Part shown: positions 47,129 to 55,821 of the stretch, piece by piece
Position numbering within the stretch: the first letter of the stretch is position 1
Layout of the letters: each line of letters begins with the position of its first letter
Assembly (NCBI GenBank): GCA_934481385.1
Contig: CAKSPD010000003.1
Coordinates: 62,001-126,000 of the forward strand
Direction: 5' to 3'
DNA: 64,000 bases
Source of the DNA: an uncultured Oscillospiraceae bacterium
GTDB lineage: Bacteria; Bacillota; Clostridia; Oscillospirales; Ruminococcaceae
The notes under the pieces: generated by a model
Told to the model about the DNA's origin: nothing
The model's input: only the letters and a program-made list of their open reading frames with translations
Databases searched by the model: none
Made by a program: the position numbers and the translations under genes

Positions 47129-47993
47129 AAAAATCACAGACTTATGCAGATTTTTTATAATATTCGGACTTGCTTTTATTATATTATATCCTGTAATATA
47201 TATGTTCAGCTGTTCTTTCAGAGATAGTATTGATATGAATGACCCTTCTGTTATGTGGATTCCTAAGCATTTCACACTTGATGTTATAGCTGAAACTGCT
47301 GAAGTTATGGAACTTCCCGAAACTCTTTTAAATACTTTTCTGCTTAATATCGGCTGTTCGGCTGTTCAGGTTATGGCATGTGCTGTTACGGGATATGGAT
47401 TTGCAAGGTTTGATTTTTTCGGCAGGAAATTTCTTTTCGGAATTGTTATAATGATGATTATAGTTCCTCCGCAGATTATATCACTTCCGTTATACAGCAA
47501 TTTTGTTCATCTCGGACTTATAAATTCAAAGCTTTCAATGTATTTTCCGGCACTTATGGGAAACGGAATACGTTCAGGATTTATGATTTTTATATTTTGT
47601 CAGTTTTTTAAAGGACTCCCCAAAGAAATTGAAGATTCAGCCTATATTGACGGCTGTGGCAGGTTCAGGGCATTTTTATCCATTATGCTACCCAATGCAA
47701 AATCTGCACTTCTGACAGTGTTCCTTTTTTCAGTTGTATTTTACTGGAATGATTATTATATAAGCTCTTTGTTTTTTACTGATAATCAGACTGTTGCACT
47801 TATGGTTAAAAACCTTGATTCAAGACTTTCCGTTAAGCTGTTTAACAGTTCTGCTGTAAAGGCAAGTCCTCGTGAGCAGATAGTCTGGCTTGAGGCAGGC
47901 TGTCTTATATCAGTTTCGCCTATGCTTATTATGTATACATTTTTGCAGAGATATTTTATTGAGGGAATTGAACGTTCAGGAATTGTGGGATAA
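47121..47993 (+). CDS. Carbohydrate ABC transporter permease, MalG-like (pair 3)
   Basis: I prefer ATG 47121 behind GGCGGTG; an in-frame GTG at 47112 would add three residues. The 290-residue protein has six spans and the EAA loop EIEDSAYIDGCGRFRAFLS (about 172-190), where Cys replaces the usual Ala after Gly. It ends QRYFIEGIERSGIVG, as MalG permeases do. It is the last gene of the locus, three bases from a bidirectional terminator. Confidence 0.88.
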   Translation: MNKKITDLCRFFIIFGLAFIILYPVIYMFSCSFRDSIDMNDPSVMWIPKHFTLDVIAETAEVMELPETLLNTFLLNIGCSAVQVMACAVTGYGFARFDFFGRKFLFGIVIMMIIVPPQIISLPLYSNFVHLGLINSKLSMYFPALMGNGIRSGFMIFIFCQFFKGLPKEIEDSAYIDGCGRFRAFLSIMLPNAKSALLTVFLFSVVFYWNDYYISSLFFTDNQTVALMVKNLDSRLSVKLFNSSAVKASPREQIVWLEAGCLISVSPMLIMYTFLQRYFIEGIERSGIVG

Positions 47994-47995
47994 AA

Positions 47996-48028
47996 AAAGC
48001 GGTCTTTTTTAAGACCGCTTTCGTTTTT
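47996..48028. terminator. Bidirectional terminator between permease locus and M23 gene
   Basis: AAAGCGGTCTT (47996-48006) pairs perfectly with AAGACCGCTTT (48011-48021) around a TTTT loop. A-runs precede and T-runs follow, so it can stop both converging transcripts. Confidence 0.88.
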
Positions 48029-48048
48029 AATTCAGTTCAAAAAATTTT

Positions 48049-49713
48049 TTATTCCTCTGTATTTACGAAATTTGCAGGATTTAAACACATTCCGCTTTCC
48101 CTTACTTCAAAGTGGCAGTGATTACCTGTTGAATCTCCGGTAGTTCCGACAGCAGCAATGAGCTGTCCTCTTGTAACAGTCTGACCTTCTACAACATAAA
48201 GACCACTGCAATGACCATAAAGTGTTTCATATCCGTCAAGGTGGTCAATCATTACAAAATAACCGTATCCGCCTGTATTCCAGCCTGATGCAACAACAAC
48301 TCCGTCACCGGCAGCATATATATCAGTTCCCGCAGGTGCAGCAATATCCATTCCTTTGTGATTTCTGTCACTTATAAACGGGTCGCTTATAAATCCGCCG
48401 TCAACGGGCCATGCAAATTTTCCTGAACCTGTCAGAACTGTATCAGAACTTGCAGGTTTTGCAGTATATGTTCCTATTCCGATTTGTTCAACAGTTGGTT
48501 CTTTGGTGATTACACTGCTGAGTGTTTTCCTTGAACGTTCAACGCCGTCAATATATGTTACTTCAATTTTATTCTGCTTTTCTCCTCTTGAACCTTTTAC
48601 AAGAAGTTCACTTCTGCCAAGATTGATTTCACTTGTTTCAACTTCAATCGTTTCATAGTCTATAAAAGATGTTGTTTCAAGCTCTCTTATGTACTGTATC
48701 GGAATAAAGCTTTCAGCCTCAAGAACTTTTATAACTGTTCCGGGGACAAGTGATTTTTCCTCATCTAAAGAGGGGTTTAATTCTTTGAATTTTTCTTCAG
48801 TCATATTGTATTTCTGACATACACTTACAATTGAATCCGATTTCTGAACAACATAGCTTTCTGTTGAATAGTTTTTGGCAGTAAGCTTTTTTATTGCCTC
48901 ATTTTCTGAAATTACGCTTTCAGTGAGATATATTCCTTCAACATAGTCAATACTCTTGCTGTAACACATATCTCTTATTTCGCCGTCAACCTTATAGTTG
49001 AGAAGATTTTTTGTCATAGTGTCGGCAACTTTGTTTTTATCACGCACTGCACCTATAAACTGTCCGTCAACATATATTCCATAGGCGTCAGCAAGTTCTT
49101 TGTTTGATTCTGAAAGCATTTTGTTTGCAAGCTGTTGTGTATTCATAAAGCTGTCGTCTTCTGAAATGATTTTGAGTGAGAATTTAGGTGAAAACTCTAT
49201 ATATTCATTGCTGTCAACATATGAAATTCTTTTCTGAACTTCCTTTGCAGCCTCATCAAATTCAGATTCTTCTGATATTATACCGAGATTTTTTCCGTTG
49301 TATTCAACATTTATTCCATATTCAAGACCCATTCCGTAACGTATTATTCCTATAAGGAATGCTATTGAAAATATGGGGAGAATGTAATTGAAGGCAGTAC
49401 ATACAATTCCCTCATCTGAAAAAAGATATTTGAAAAAGCTTTTGAAAATTTCTGATATAAATTTTCCCTTTCCGAGCTTTTTAGCGTTTTTAATTGATTT
49501 TCCAAGCTCAGCGGTGAATTTCATTTTTCTTCTGAACGGACTGAAAATAAATTTCAGTATATTTATTATTCCTCTGAAAATTTCAGATATAAATCTTATA
49601 ACACCATGACAGAGTGATGAAATAAATCTTAATATTATTCTTAATGATGATTTTATTATTCTTATGCTGTTTTCGCCAAATTCTTCGATAAATTCTGAAA
49701 ACTGATTAAACAA
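48049..49713 (-). CDS. M23 metallopeptidase with LysM and G5 domains
   Basis: The 554-residue protein has an amphipathic, basic N-terminal region (about 1-90), one span (about 108-130), a LysM domain (about 285-330; SYVVQKSDSIVSVCQKYNM), a G5 domain (about 355-425; VTYIDGVERSRKTL) and a C-terminal peptidase M23 domain (about 440-550). The zinc ligands are seen in HKGMDIAAP and HCHFE. It should be a wall-bound, membrane-anchored endopeptidase that cuts peptidoglycan cross-links in growth or division. It is monocistronic, with its own promoter and terminator. Confidence 0.92.
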   Translation of the reverse strand: MFNQFSEFIEEFGENSIRIIKSSLRIILRFISSLCHGVIRFISEIFRGIINILKFIFSPFRRKMKFTAELGKSIKNAKKLGKGKFISEIFKSFFKYLFSDEGIVCTAFNYILPIFSIAFLIGIIRYGMGLEYGINVEYNGKNLGIISEESEFDEAAKEVQKRISYVDSNEYIEFSPKFSLKIISEDDSFMNTQQLANKMLSESNKELADAYGIYVDGQFIGAVRDKNKVADTMTKNLLNYKVDGEIRDMCYSKSIDYVEGIYLTESVISENEAIKKLTAKNYSTESYVVQKSDSIVSVCQKYNMTEEKFKELNPSLDEEKSLVPGTVIKVLEAESFIPIQYIRELETTSFIDYETIEVETSEINLGRSELLVKGSRGEKQNKIEVTYIDGVERSRKTLSSVITKEPTVEQIGIGTYTAKPASSDTVLTGSGKFAWPVDGGFISDPFISDRNHKGMDIAAPAGTDIYAAGDGVVVASGWNTGGYGYFVMIDHLDGYETLYGHCSGLYVVEGQTVTRGQLIAAVGTTGDSTGNHCHFEVRESGMCLNPANFVNTEE

Positions 49714-49745
49714 GAAAATTTCTCCTTTTTTGTATGATACTAAAT

Positions 49746-49774
49746 ATTATAACAATACTCAGGAAAAAAATCAA
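49746..49774 (-). promoter_or_regulatory. Promoter of the M23 peptidase gene
   Basis: On the minus strand TTGATT (49774-49769) and consensus TATAAT (49751-49746) are spaced by 17 bp, 32 bp before the start codon. Confidence 0.78.
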
Positions 49775-49834
49775 TCATTTATTGTAATATTTACCGTTTG
49801 ATTTTTATTTTTTGTAGCATTGCACAAAAACAGC

Positions 49835-50311
49835 TCAATGATTTTTACTAAAATGCCATGAATAATCAAGCATTTCGGGAGTATAGTTCTGAAGTTTTTC
49901 AAGAAGCGGAAGTACATCTTTTCTTGCTGATTCAAGGTCATGTTCAAGATAGTTTCCGCATTCTTCAATTGTAGTTCCGGGGATAGTTCCCTCAAATTCT
50001 GAAATGAATTTAAATGAATCCTTTACAAGCTTTATTGCGTTTTCGTTGCTCAGATTTCTTGTGAGAAGATAAAAACCTGTACGGCAACCCATAGGGCCTA
50101 CATAAATTACATTTTCTGTAAATTCTGAATTTCTTGCAAATGTTGCAAAGAGATGTTCTATTGTGTGGAGTGACGGATTTGATATATAAGTACCTCCGTT
50201 CGGCTTTACCATTCTTATATCATAGGTAACAATATCACCGTCAATTCGTGATATATACATACCTGTTCCGAATTTTGTGTGGTCTACCTGAAAACTTGCT
50301 ATTCTGTTCAT
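49835..50311 (-). CDS. luxS: S-ribosylhomocysteine lyase
   Basis: The 158-residue enzyme cleaves S-ribosylhomocysteine to homocysteine and the AI-2 precursor DPD, linking methyl-cycle recycling to quorum signalling. The metal ligands appear in HTIEH (His49, His53) and at Cys118 in TIEECGNYLEHD; the catalytic cysteine is Cys76 in GPMGCRTGF. It overlaps the RluA-type gene by four bases, behind GGAGG. The homocysteine it makes is the substrate of the MetH encoded at 7240-9594. No clear terminator was seen after it. Confidence 0.96.
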   Translation of the reverse strand: MNRIASFQVDHTKFGTGMYISRIDGDIVTYDIRMVKPNGGTYISNPSLHTIEHLFATFARNSEFTENVIYVGPMGCRTGFYLLTRNLSNENAIKLVKDSFKFISEFEGTIPGTTIEECGNYLEHDLESARKDVLPLLEKLQNYTPEMLDYSWHFSKNH

Positions 50312-51150
50312 ATTAAAAAATCCTCCTTGAAAATATTTAAAATATCACTGCTAAGCTGTGATTTTATGATTTTATCTTCAAATTTCATAATACCGCAGTG
50401 AAGTGCCTGACGTTTTATAATATCTGTTTTTCCGCCGTACATATCATCTCCTGCAAGAGAATGACCTATATAAGCCATATGAACTCTTATCTGATGAGTT
50501 CTTCCTGTTTCAAGATTTATTTCAAGCAGTGAATATTTTTCGTTAAATAAAAGTCTTTTGTAATGCGTTACGGCATTTTGTCCGTCCTCACGCACACACC
50601 TTAAAATAATTGACTCTTTTTCTCTTGCTATTGGTGCATTTATTGTTCCTGATTCTTCCGTTATGCCTTCTGCAACGGCATAATATGTTTTCTTTATTTT
50701 TTCCTGATAATGTGATGCTCCGTATGAATTTTTCGCAACGGCACATAATCCTGATGTGTTGCAGTCAAGTCTGTTTATTGGTCTGAAAGTGAGATTCGGA
50801 TAAATAGATGCAAAAAAATTCCCCAGTGTATCACCCTGATGCTTTATTGAAGGGTGTATCGGCATACCTGCCGGTTTTTCAAATATAATCAAATCATCAT
50901 TTTCAAATGCAACCGGAACTTTCATTTTCGGATTAGGTTCAAGAAATTTTTCATCGTTCAGCTTTAAAATGATAATGTCACCATTGTAAACAGTATCTAT
51001 ACTTCTGATTAAAGAGCCGTTTCTGGTAATTCCCATTGGTATGCGTTTAAGCTTTGTCAGGAGTCGTTTTGATACGCCTTTTTTTTCGGTCAGAAATTTT
51101 TGCAGTGTCATCGGATTCTGAATTTCTGCTGTAAAGATTTTTTCCGCCAA
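50308..51150 (-). CDS. RluA-family pseudouridine synthase
   Basis: The start is a TTG at 51150, nine bases after AGGAGG. The 280-residue product has an N-terminal S4-like RNA-binding region (MTLQKFLTEKKGVSKRLLTK) and the RluA catalytic domain with RPINRLDCNTSGL, whose Asp is catalytic, and LETGRTHQIRVHMAYIGHSLAGD written as two parts, LETGRTHQIRVH and GHSLAGD. It should modify uridines in rRNA or tRNA. Its first 104 bases overlap the end of the upstream membrane-protein gene in another frame. Confidence 0.9.
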   Translation of the reverse strand: MAEKIFTAEIQNPMTLQKFLTEKKGVSKRLLTKLKRIPMGITRNGSLIRSIDTVYNGDIIILKLNDEKFLEPNPKMKVPVAFENDDLIIFEKPAGMPIHPSIKHQGDTLGNFFASIYPNLTFRPINRLDCNTSGLCAVAKNSYGASHYQEKIKKTYYAVAEGITEESGTINAPIAREKESIILRCVREDGQNAVTHYKRLLFNEKYSLLEINLETGRTHQIRVHMAYIGHSLAGDDMYGGKTDIIKRQALHCGIMKFEDKIIKSQLSSDILNIFKEDFLI

Positions 51151-51889
51151 TATATTCAGCCTCCTTTATGCAGATGTTTATATAGAGTGTCACAGATGTG
51201 AAAAATTCAGGCAGGGCATAAATAAATACAAACGGTATAAGACATAGCACTGTATAAAAAAGTATTATTTTTAAAAGTCCTGTTCTTGAATTTTTAATTA
51301 TTCTGAATGACATTGCTATAATATGCGAAATCTTTTTTTCGGAATATCTTGATACAAGAAAGGGAAGTGCAGTTGTTCCAAGCATTGCCCATACCCAGAG
51401 TGCAAGAAAAATAACAGCAAGTGTAAGTGTATGGACGGTCATAAAAACTGAATTTCCGTTTCCTTTTATTATCAGTCTTGCTGAAATATATCCGAATAAT
51501 ATGACAGGAATCAGAAATACAACTGATATTGCTTTTGTGAAAAGCCGGACTATAAGATTTTTTCTGAAAAGTCCTGAATCTTTCTGTTCTTTGAGATTTA
51601 TATCAAGTATTGAAGAAAAATATTTTATTGTTTCCGGTATTACTGCGGAAAGCATTATAATTTTCAGTGCTGTAAGTATATAATCTCCGGACAGCCACCA
51701 GATTTCAGAACCATAAAAAAGTTCTGACGGAGTAATATTATATAAATATAAAATTACACTTGAAATGCAAAGTTCTGTTAATCTGAAAAAAATTATTATT
51801 GCCGGAATACAAAGCGAAATCAGAAATGCTTCTGCACGTCTGCCTTTAAGAGCTTTTTTTGAATATTCCCGTATCTGATAAAGTTTCAC
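51047..51889 (-). CDS. Polytopic membrane protein, DUF975-like
   Basis: The 280-residue product has about six spans. The N-terminus MKLYQIREYSKKALKGRR resembles the DUF975 family, in which a basic amphipathic helix precedes the spans. The last 30 or so residues (NSESDDTAKISDRKKRRIKT) are hydrophilic and basic, and are encoded by the 104 bases that also encode the start of the RluA-type protein in another frame. Function is unknown. Gene order phosphatase, membrane protein, RluA-type, luxS suggests one transcript. Confidence 0.6.
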   Translation of the reverse strand: MKLYQIREYSKKALKGRRAEAFLISLCIPAIIIFFRLTELCISSVILYLYNITPSELFYGSEIWWLSGDYILTALKIIMLSAVIPETIKYFSSILDINLKEQKDSGLFRKNLIVRLFTKAISVVFLIPVILFGYISARLIIKGNGNSVFMTVHTLTLAVIFLALWVWAMLGTTALPFLVSRYSEKKISHIIAMSFRIIKNSRTGLLKIILFYTVLCLIPFVFIYALPEFFTSVTLYINICIKEAEYIGGKNLYSRNSESDDTAKISDRKKRRIKTTPDKA

Positions 51890-51931
51890 AAAAAATCACC
51901 TCTGTGATATTTTGCGGAATTTTTCTGCTTT

Positions 51932-52585
51932 TTATTCCATAATTTCTATTTCTTCTGATTCGGGTATTCTTTCATACGGAACTATTCCCATAATTTCAAA
52001 TGCCTGTGACTGTTGCCACATTTTTGCTGTTACTATTATTTCAAAGCCTTCTCCTGCGGGACATTGGAGTGTTCGGGGGTCTGTTTTCGGAAGTCCGAAT
52101 CCTACAAGCATATTTGATATTATTCCGTAATGTGTTATTATGGCACTGTGAGCTATTTCTTCATTCATCATATCCATTATTATTTCATGAAGTGCTTTAT
52201 ATGTTCTTGCGGAAAGTTCCTCTATGCTTTCGCCTGAAGGAGCACGGCTGGAAAATCCGCCTTTCAGCCAGTCTTTATAATCCCGACGGTTTATAAGTTC
52301 ATCAACAGTTTTTCCCTCAAAATCTCCCAAATCAAGTTCACGCAGATTGTCAACAATACAAAGTTCCTTTTCCGGAAATAATATTTCTGCTGTTTCAGTA
52401 CATCTTTTAAGCGGAGAACTGTATACTTTTTCAACTCTCGGATATTCAAATTCTTCTTTTTTATTTAAAAGTTCAGCTATTCCAAAATCGGAAAGCGGGT
52501 AATCTGTACGGCTTCCGATATAAATTCCCTTTTTGTTTGCCATAGTCTGACCATGGCGTATAAGGCTTATTCTGTATGCTCTCAT
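51932..52585 (-). CDS. Histidine phosphatase (phosphoglycerate mutase-like) protein
   Basis: The 217-residue protein opens with the phosphohistidine motif LIRHGQTMAN (His11 region). It continues with VYSSPLKRCTETAEIL, the second arginine motif, and a C-terminal IITHYGIISNML with the second catalytic His. This is the layout of cofactor-dependent mutase-like phosphatases such as CobC/GpmB. The substrate could be alpha-ribazole phosphate or another small phosphate ester; no cobalamin gene is adjacent. It leads the operon that ends with luxS. Confidence 0.85.
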   Translation of the reverse strand: MRAYRISLIRHGQTMANKKGIYIGSRTDYPLSDFGIAELLNKKEEFEYPRVEKVYSSPLKRCTETAEILFPEKELCIVDNLRELDLGDFEGKTVDELINRRDYKDWLKGGFSSRAPSGESIEELSARTYKALHEIIMDMMNEEIAHSAIITHYGIISNMLVGFGLPKTDPRTLQCPAGEGFEIIVTAKMWQQSQAFEIMGIVPYERIPESEEIEIME

Positions 52586-52711
52586 TTTTATGTTCCTTTC
52601 ACTTAAAGCGGGTAGTTAAAATTAACAAAATAGCAATAAATTTTTTTACGTTTTGTGAAATGTGCTAAACTGTTGCTGATAATTTTGAAATTATTTCACA
52701 TAAACGGCTAT

Positions 52712-52758
52712 TTACTTGTTATACGATTTGTATTATAATTATTATATCATATATCGTA
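52712..52758 (+). promoter_or_regulatory. Possible promoter and inverted repeat before the 239-residue XRE gene
   Basis: TATAAT (52734-52739) with a poor -35 (TTACTT, 52712-52717, 16-bp spacing) lies between the arms TACGAT (52722-52727) and ATCGTA (52753-52758). The arms may be an autoregulatory operator. Both calls are tentative in this AT-rich DNA. Confidence 0.4.
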
Positions 52759-52800
52759 AATTATTGCAAGAAAATATATTTGTAAGGAGAATTTTTCACT

Positions 52801-53520
52801 ATGAATTCGGATTTTGCCAGAATAATTACATTACAGAGAAAGGAAAGACAAATAAGTCAGAAACAGGCTGCTGCTGATTTGGGTATATCTCAGGCTTTGC
52901 TTTCACATTATGAAAAGGGTATTCGTGAATGTGGTCTTAATTTTCTCGTCAAAATTGCCGATTATTACAATGTTTCATGTGATTATCTTCTTGGCAGAAC
53001 CCCTGAGCCTGAAGGAAAGGTTATTACTATTGAGGATATTCCTGATGATGACGGAAATAATAAAATGCTGTCACCTCAGATTATCAACTTTAACAGAAAA
53101 ATTATTAATAATTCAATCAGTTTGCTTTTCAGTCTTGCTCAGAAAGCAGGAAGTATCACACTTATAAAGGAAGTAGGCTCTTATTTAATGCTTTCTGTAT
53201 ATAAGCTTTTCAGACTTATTTATAATGCCAATCCGCATAATGACCAGAAACTTTTTAAAATACCAAAAGTTATTGCAAATGACAGTGCTGATGCTATAAT
53301 TGCTATGAGTGAGGCTGATGTCAAAGCATCGTCCTGTGGCATATCCCTTGACGGCAATGACAGTATTACTAATTTCAATACGCTTTATCTCACTACTTCA
53401 ACTATATCAAAGGATTATCCTCAGTATTCATCTTCGCTTTTCAAGCTTATTCAGATTAGTGAGGACAGTATTACAAGAACACGTACAGGATACGGCACAA
53501 AATCAAACAATAAATTATAA
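52801..53520 (+). CDS. XRE-family transcriptional regulator with C-terminal domain
   Basis: The 239-residue protein has an N-terminal helix-turn-helix (about 8-65: RKERQISQKQAAADLGISQA, then LLSHYEKGIRECGLNFLVKI) and the usual tail NVSCDYLLGR. The remaining 170 residues are mostly helical, with no recognised ligand domain. Strong AAGGAG precedes the ATG. It lies 67 bases ahead of rnfC in the same direction, but a separate promoter before rnfC makes joint transcription optional. Whether it controls rnf is unknown. Confidence 0.82.
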   Translation: MNSDFARIITLQRKERQISQKQAAADLGISQALLSHYEKGIRECGLNFLVKIADYYNVSCDYLLGRTPEPEGKVITIEDIPDDDGNNKMLSPQIINFNRKIINNSISLLFSLAQKAGSITLIKEVGSYLMLSVYKLFRLIYNANPHNDQKLFKIPKVIANDSADAIIAMSEADVKASSCGISLDGNDSITNFNTLYLTTSTISKDYPQYSSSLFKLIQISEDSITRTRTGYGTKSNNKL

Positions 53521-53529
53521 TCTGAATTG

Positions 53530-53557
53530 CTGACAGCCTGCCAAGACATAATATAAT
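53530..53557 (+). promoter_or_regulatory. Probable promoter of the rnf operon
   Basis: CTGACA (53530-53535) and TATAAT (53552-53557) are spaced by 16 bp, 30 bp before rnfC. The -35 differs from consensus at one position. Confidence 0.55.
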
Positions 53558-53587
53558 TATTCTAATCTGCAAAGGAATGATATTTTT

Positions 53588-54868
53588 ATGAAAAAACTTA
53601 ACAGCATAAAAGTTCCGCATAACAAAAATACTCAGAACTGTGCATCAGAAAAAATTCCGTTGCCCGTTTCAGTTAAAATTCCTATGTGTATGAATATGGG
53701 AAAACACTGCACTCCGATTGTAAAAATAAAAGATACTGTTGCAGTCGGACAGAAAATAGGTGATTGTGATGCTCCTTTTTCAGTTCCGATACATTCAGGT
53801 GTTTCAGGCACTGTAAAAGCCATATCTGATTATACTCTTATTGACGGAAGTTCATGCAAGGCTGTCGAAATTGAATGTGACGGACTTCAGACCATTTCTG
53901 ATTCGGTTAAACCTCCTGTTATAAATAACAGGGAGGATTTTATTAAAGCTGTAAGGGAAAGCGGTATGGTAGGTCTTGGCGGTGCAGGATTTCCTACACA
54001 CATAAAACTTAACCCCAAAAATAAAATTGATGTTCTTCTTCTGAACGGTGCTGAATGTGAACCTTATATAACTTCAGATTACAGAACTATGATTGAACAC
54101 CCTGATGAAATGCTTGACGGTATCAGGATTGTTGCAAAAATGCTTGATATTCCGAATGTTATAATCGGAATTGAAAACAATAAGCCTGAGGCTGTCCGTA
54201 TTCTTGAAGAAAAAATTTCATCTGACGGAAATATTAAAGTTATGTCTTTGCCCTCTCTCTATCCGCAGGGCGGTGAAAAGGTTCTGATTTACAACTGCAC
54301 CGGAAAAATTGTTGAGGAGGGTAAGCTTCCTTCTGATTATGGTATCATTGTTATGAACGTTTCAACAGCGTATGCTCTTGATGTATACTTTAAAACAGGT
54401 ATGCCCCTTGTCAGCCGTACTGTTACCGTTGACGGCGATACTGTCGGAAAGGCAGGAAATTATATCGTTCCTGTCGGAACTTCAATAGAATATATTCTCG
54501 ATTATGCACAGTGTCAGAAAGACAAGATAAACAAGCTTATAACGGGCGGTATGATGATGGGTATTACTGCATATGATTTGTCCCAGCCTGTTACAAAACA
54601 GAATAATGCTTTGCTTGCTATGAACAAAGTTGAAATTCCTGAGGAACTCCCATGCATAAGATGTGGAAGATGTATGCATGCCTGTCCTCTCGACCTTATG
54701 CCTATGGAACTTGACAAGGCTTACAGAAAACGTGATGCGGAATCCCTTTTAAAATATAAAATAAATCTTTGTATGAACTGCGGGTGCTGTACTTATGTAT
54801 GCCCCTCAAAAAGAAAGCTTGCTGAAACAAATCAGCTTGCAAAGGTATTCCTCAGAAATTTAAAATAG
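53588..54868 (+). CDS. rnfC: Rnf complex subunit RnfC
   Basis: The 426-residue subunit is the peripheral NADH-facing part of the Rnf ferredoxin:NAD oxidoreductase. It has the N-terminal barrel domain, the GLGGAGFPTHIKL loop and NGAECEPYITSDYR flavin/NAD site typical of RnfC and NuoF-like folds. Two C-terminal ferredoxin clusters are visible: CIRCGRCMHACP and CMNCGCCTYVCP. The operon order C-D-G-E-A-B is the standard clostridial one. Confidence 0.95.
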   Translation: MKKLNSIKVPHNKNTQNCASEKIPLPVSVKIPMCMNMGKHCTPIVKIKDTVAVGQKIGDCDAPFSVPIHSGVSGTVKAISDYTLIDGSSCKAVEIECDGLQTISDSVKPPVINNREDFIKAVRESGMVGLGGAGFPTHIKLNPKNKIDVLLLNGAECEPYITSDYRTMIEHPDEMLDGIRIVAKMLDIPNVIIGIENNKPEAVRILEEKISSDGNIKVMSLPSLYPQGGEKVLIYNCTGKIVEEGKLPSDYGIIVMNVSTAYALDVYFKTGMPLVSRTVTVDGDTVGKAGNYIVPVGTSIEYILDYAQCQKDKINKLITGGMMMGITAYDLSQPVTKQNNALLAMNKVEIPEELPCIRCGRCMHACPLDLMPMELDKAYRKRDAESLLKYKINLCMNCGCCTYVCPSKRKLAETNQLAKVFLRNLK

Positions 54869-54883
54869 AAAGGTCGTATGAAA

Positions 54884-55819
54884 ATGTTTAAAGTAACGGC
54901 ATCTCCGCATATAAGAGATAATATGACGACTCAGAAAATTATGCTTTTTGTTATAATATCGCTTATACCTGCTCTTATAGGCGGATTTGTGACATTCGGA
55001 TTCAGAGCTTTGGCTGTAACAGTTGTATGTGTTGCAAGCTGTATGATTTTTGAGGCTCTTTCAAGAATTATTATGAAACGTTCTCAGACTGTTTCAGATT
55101 TGAGTGCATGTGTTACCGGTATTCTTCTTGCTATGAATCTTCCTGTAACCATTCCATTATGGCAGGCTGTTATTGGTAGCTTTGTTGCTGTTGTGATTGC
55201 AAAACAGCTTTTCGGCGGTCTTGGTCAGAATTTTGTAAATCCTGCCATATTTGCCCGTATTGTACTTATGCTTTCATTTACTGCTGATATGACTACATGG
55301 GTAATTCCTCGATACTGGAAGGAAAATTTTGATGATATTGCCACTGTCACTTCTGCAACTCCTCTTGTAAGCAATAATGCGTCATACTGGGATTTATTTA
55401 TAGGAAATACCGGTGGCTGTATCGGTGAAGTCTGTGCTGTCGGTCTTATAATCGGCGGATTGTTCCTGATATTTACGAAAATTATTTCCCCTGTGACTCC
55501 TGTTGCGTTTATAGGTACTGTTGCGGTAGCTGAACTTATTGCAGGAAATGACCCTTTATATCATATACTTTCAGGCGGACTTCTTCTCGGTGCTTTCTTT
55601 ATGGCTACTGATTATGTTACAACTCCTCTCACTTCAACGGGAAAACTTATATTCGGAATCGGCTGTGGAATTATTACCTTTGTTATACGTCAGTTCGGCG
55701 GTTATCCGGAGGGTGTATCGTTTTCAATACTCCTTATGAATATTATTACTCCTTATATTGATAACTTTACTGCTAAAAAAGCTCTCGGTGCTGTTTATGC
55801 TCGGAAGGAGGAAAAATAA
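54884..55819 (+). CDS. rnfD: Rnf complex subunit RnfD
   Basis: I prefer ATG 54884 (opening MFKVTASPHIRDN, like other RnfD proteins), ten bases after AAAGG; ATG 54878 is only four bases from that site. The 311-residue protein has about nine to ten membrane spans. The covalent FMN site is TVTSATPL (Thr about 158), which fits the S/T-G/A-A-T flavinylation pattern. It carries electrons within the membrane part of Rnf. Confidence 0.94.
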   Translation: MFKVTASPHIRDNMTTQKIMLFVIISLIPALIGGFVTFGFRALAVTVVCVASCMIFEALSRIIMKRSQTVSDLSACVTGILLAMNLPVTIPLWQAVIGSFVAVVIAKQLFGGLGQNFVNPAIFARIVLMLSFTADMTTWVIPRYWKENFDDIATVTSATPLVSNNASYWDLFIGNTGGCIGEVCAVGLIIGGLFLIFTKIISPVTPVAFIGTVAVAELIAGNDPLYHILSGGLLLGAFFMATDYVTTPLTSTGKLIFGIGCGIITFVIRQFGGYPEGVSFSILLMNIITPYIDNFTAKKALGAVYARKEEK

Positions 55820-55821
55820 TT

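Noticed and set aside
30689..47993. Three permease pairs as a recent tandem duplication or assembly artefact
   Set aside because: The EAA loops and the rest of the sequences differ strongly between pairs, and each pair has different neighbours.
49780..49834. Terminator after luxS
   Set aside because: Only a five-base stem (CATTG/CAATG) with a long loop and no T-run could be found.
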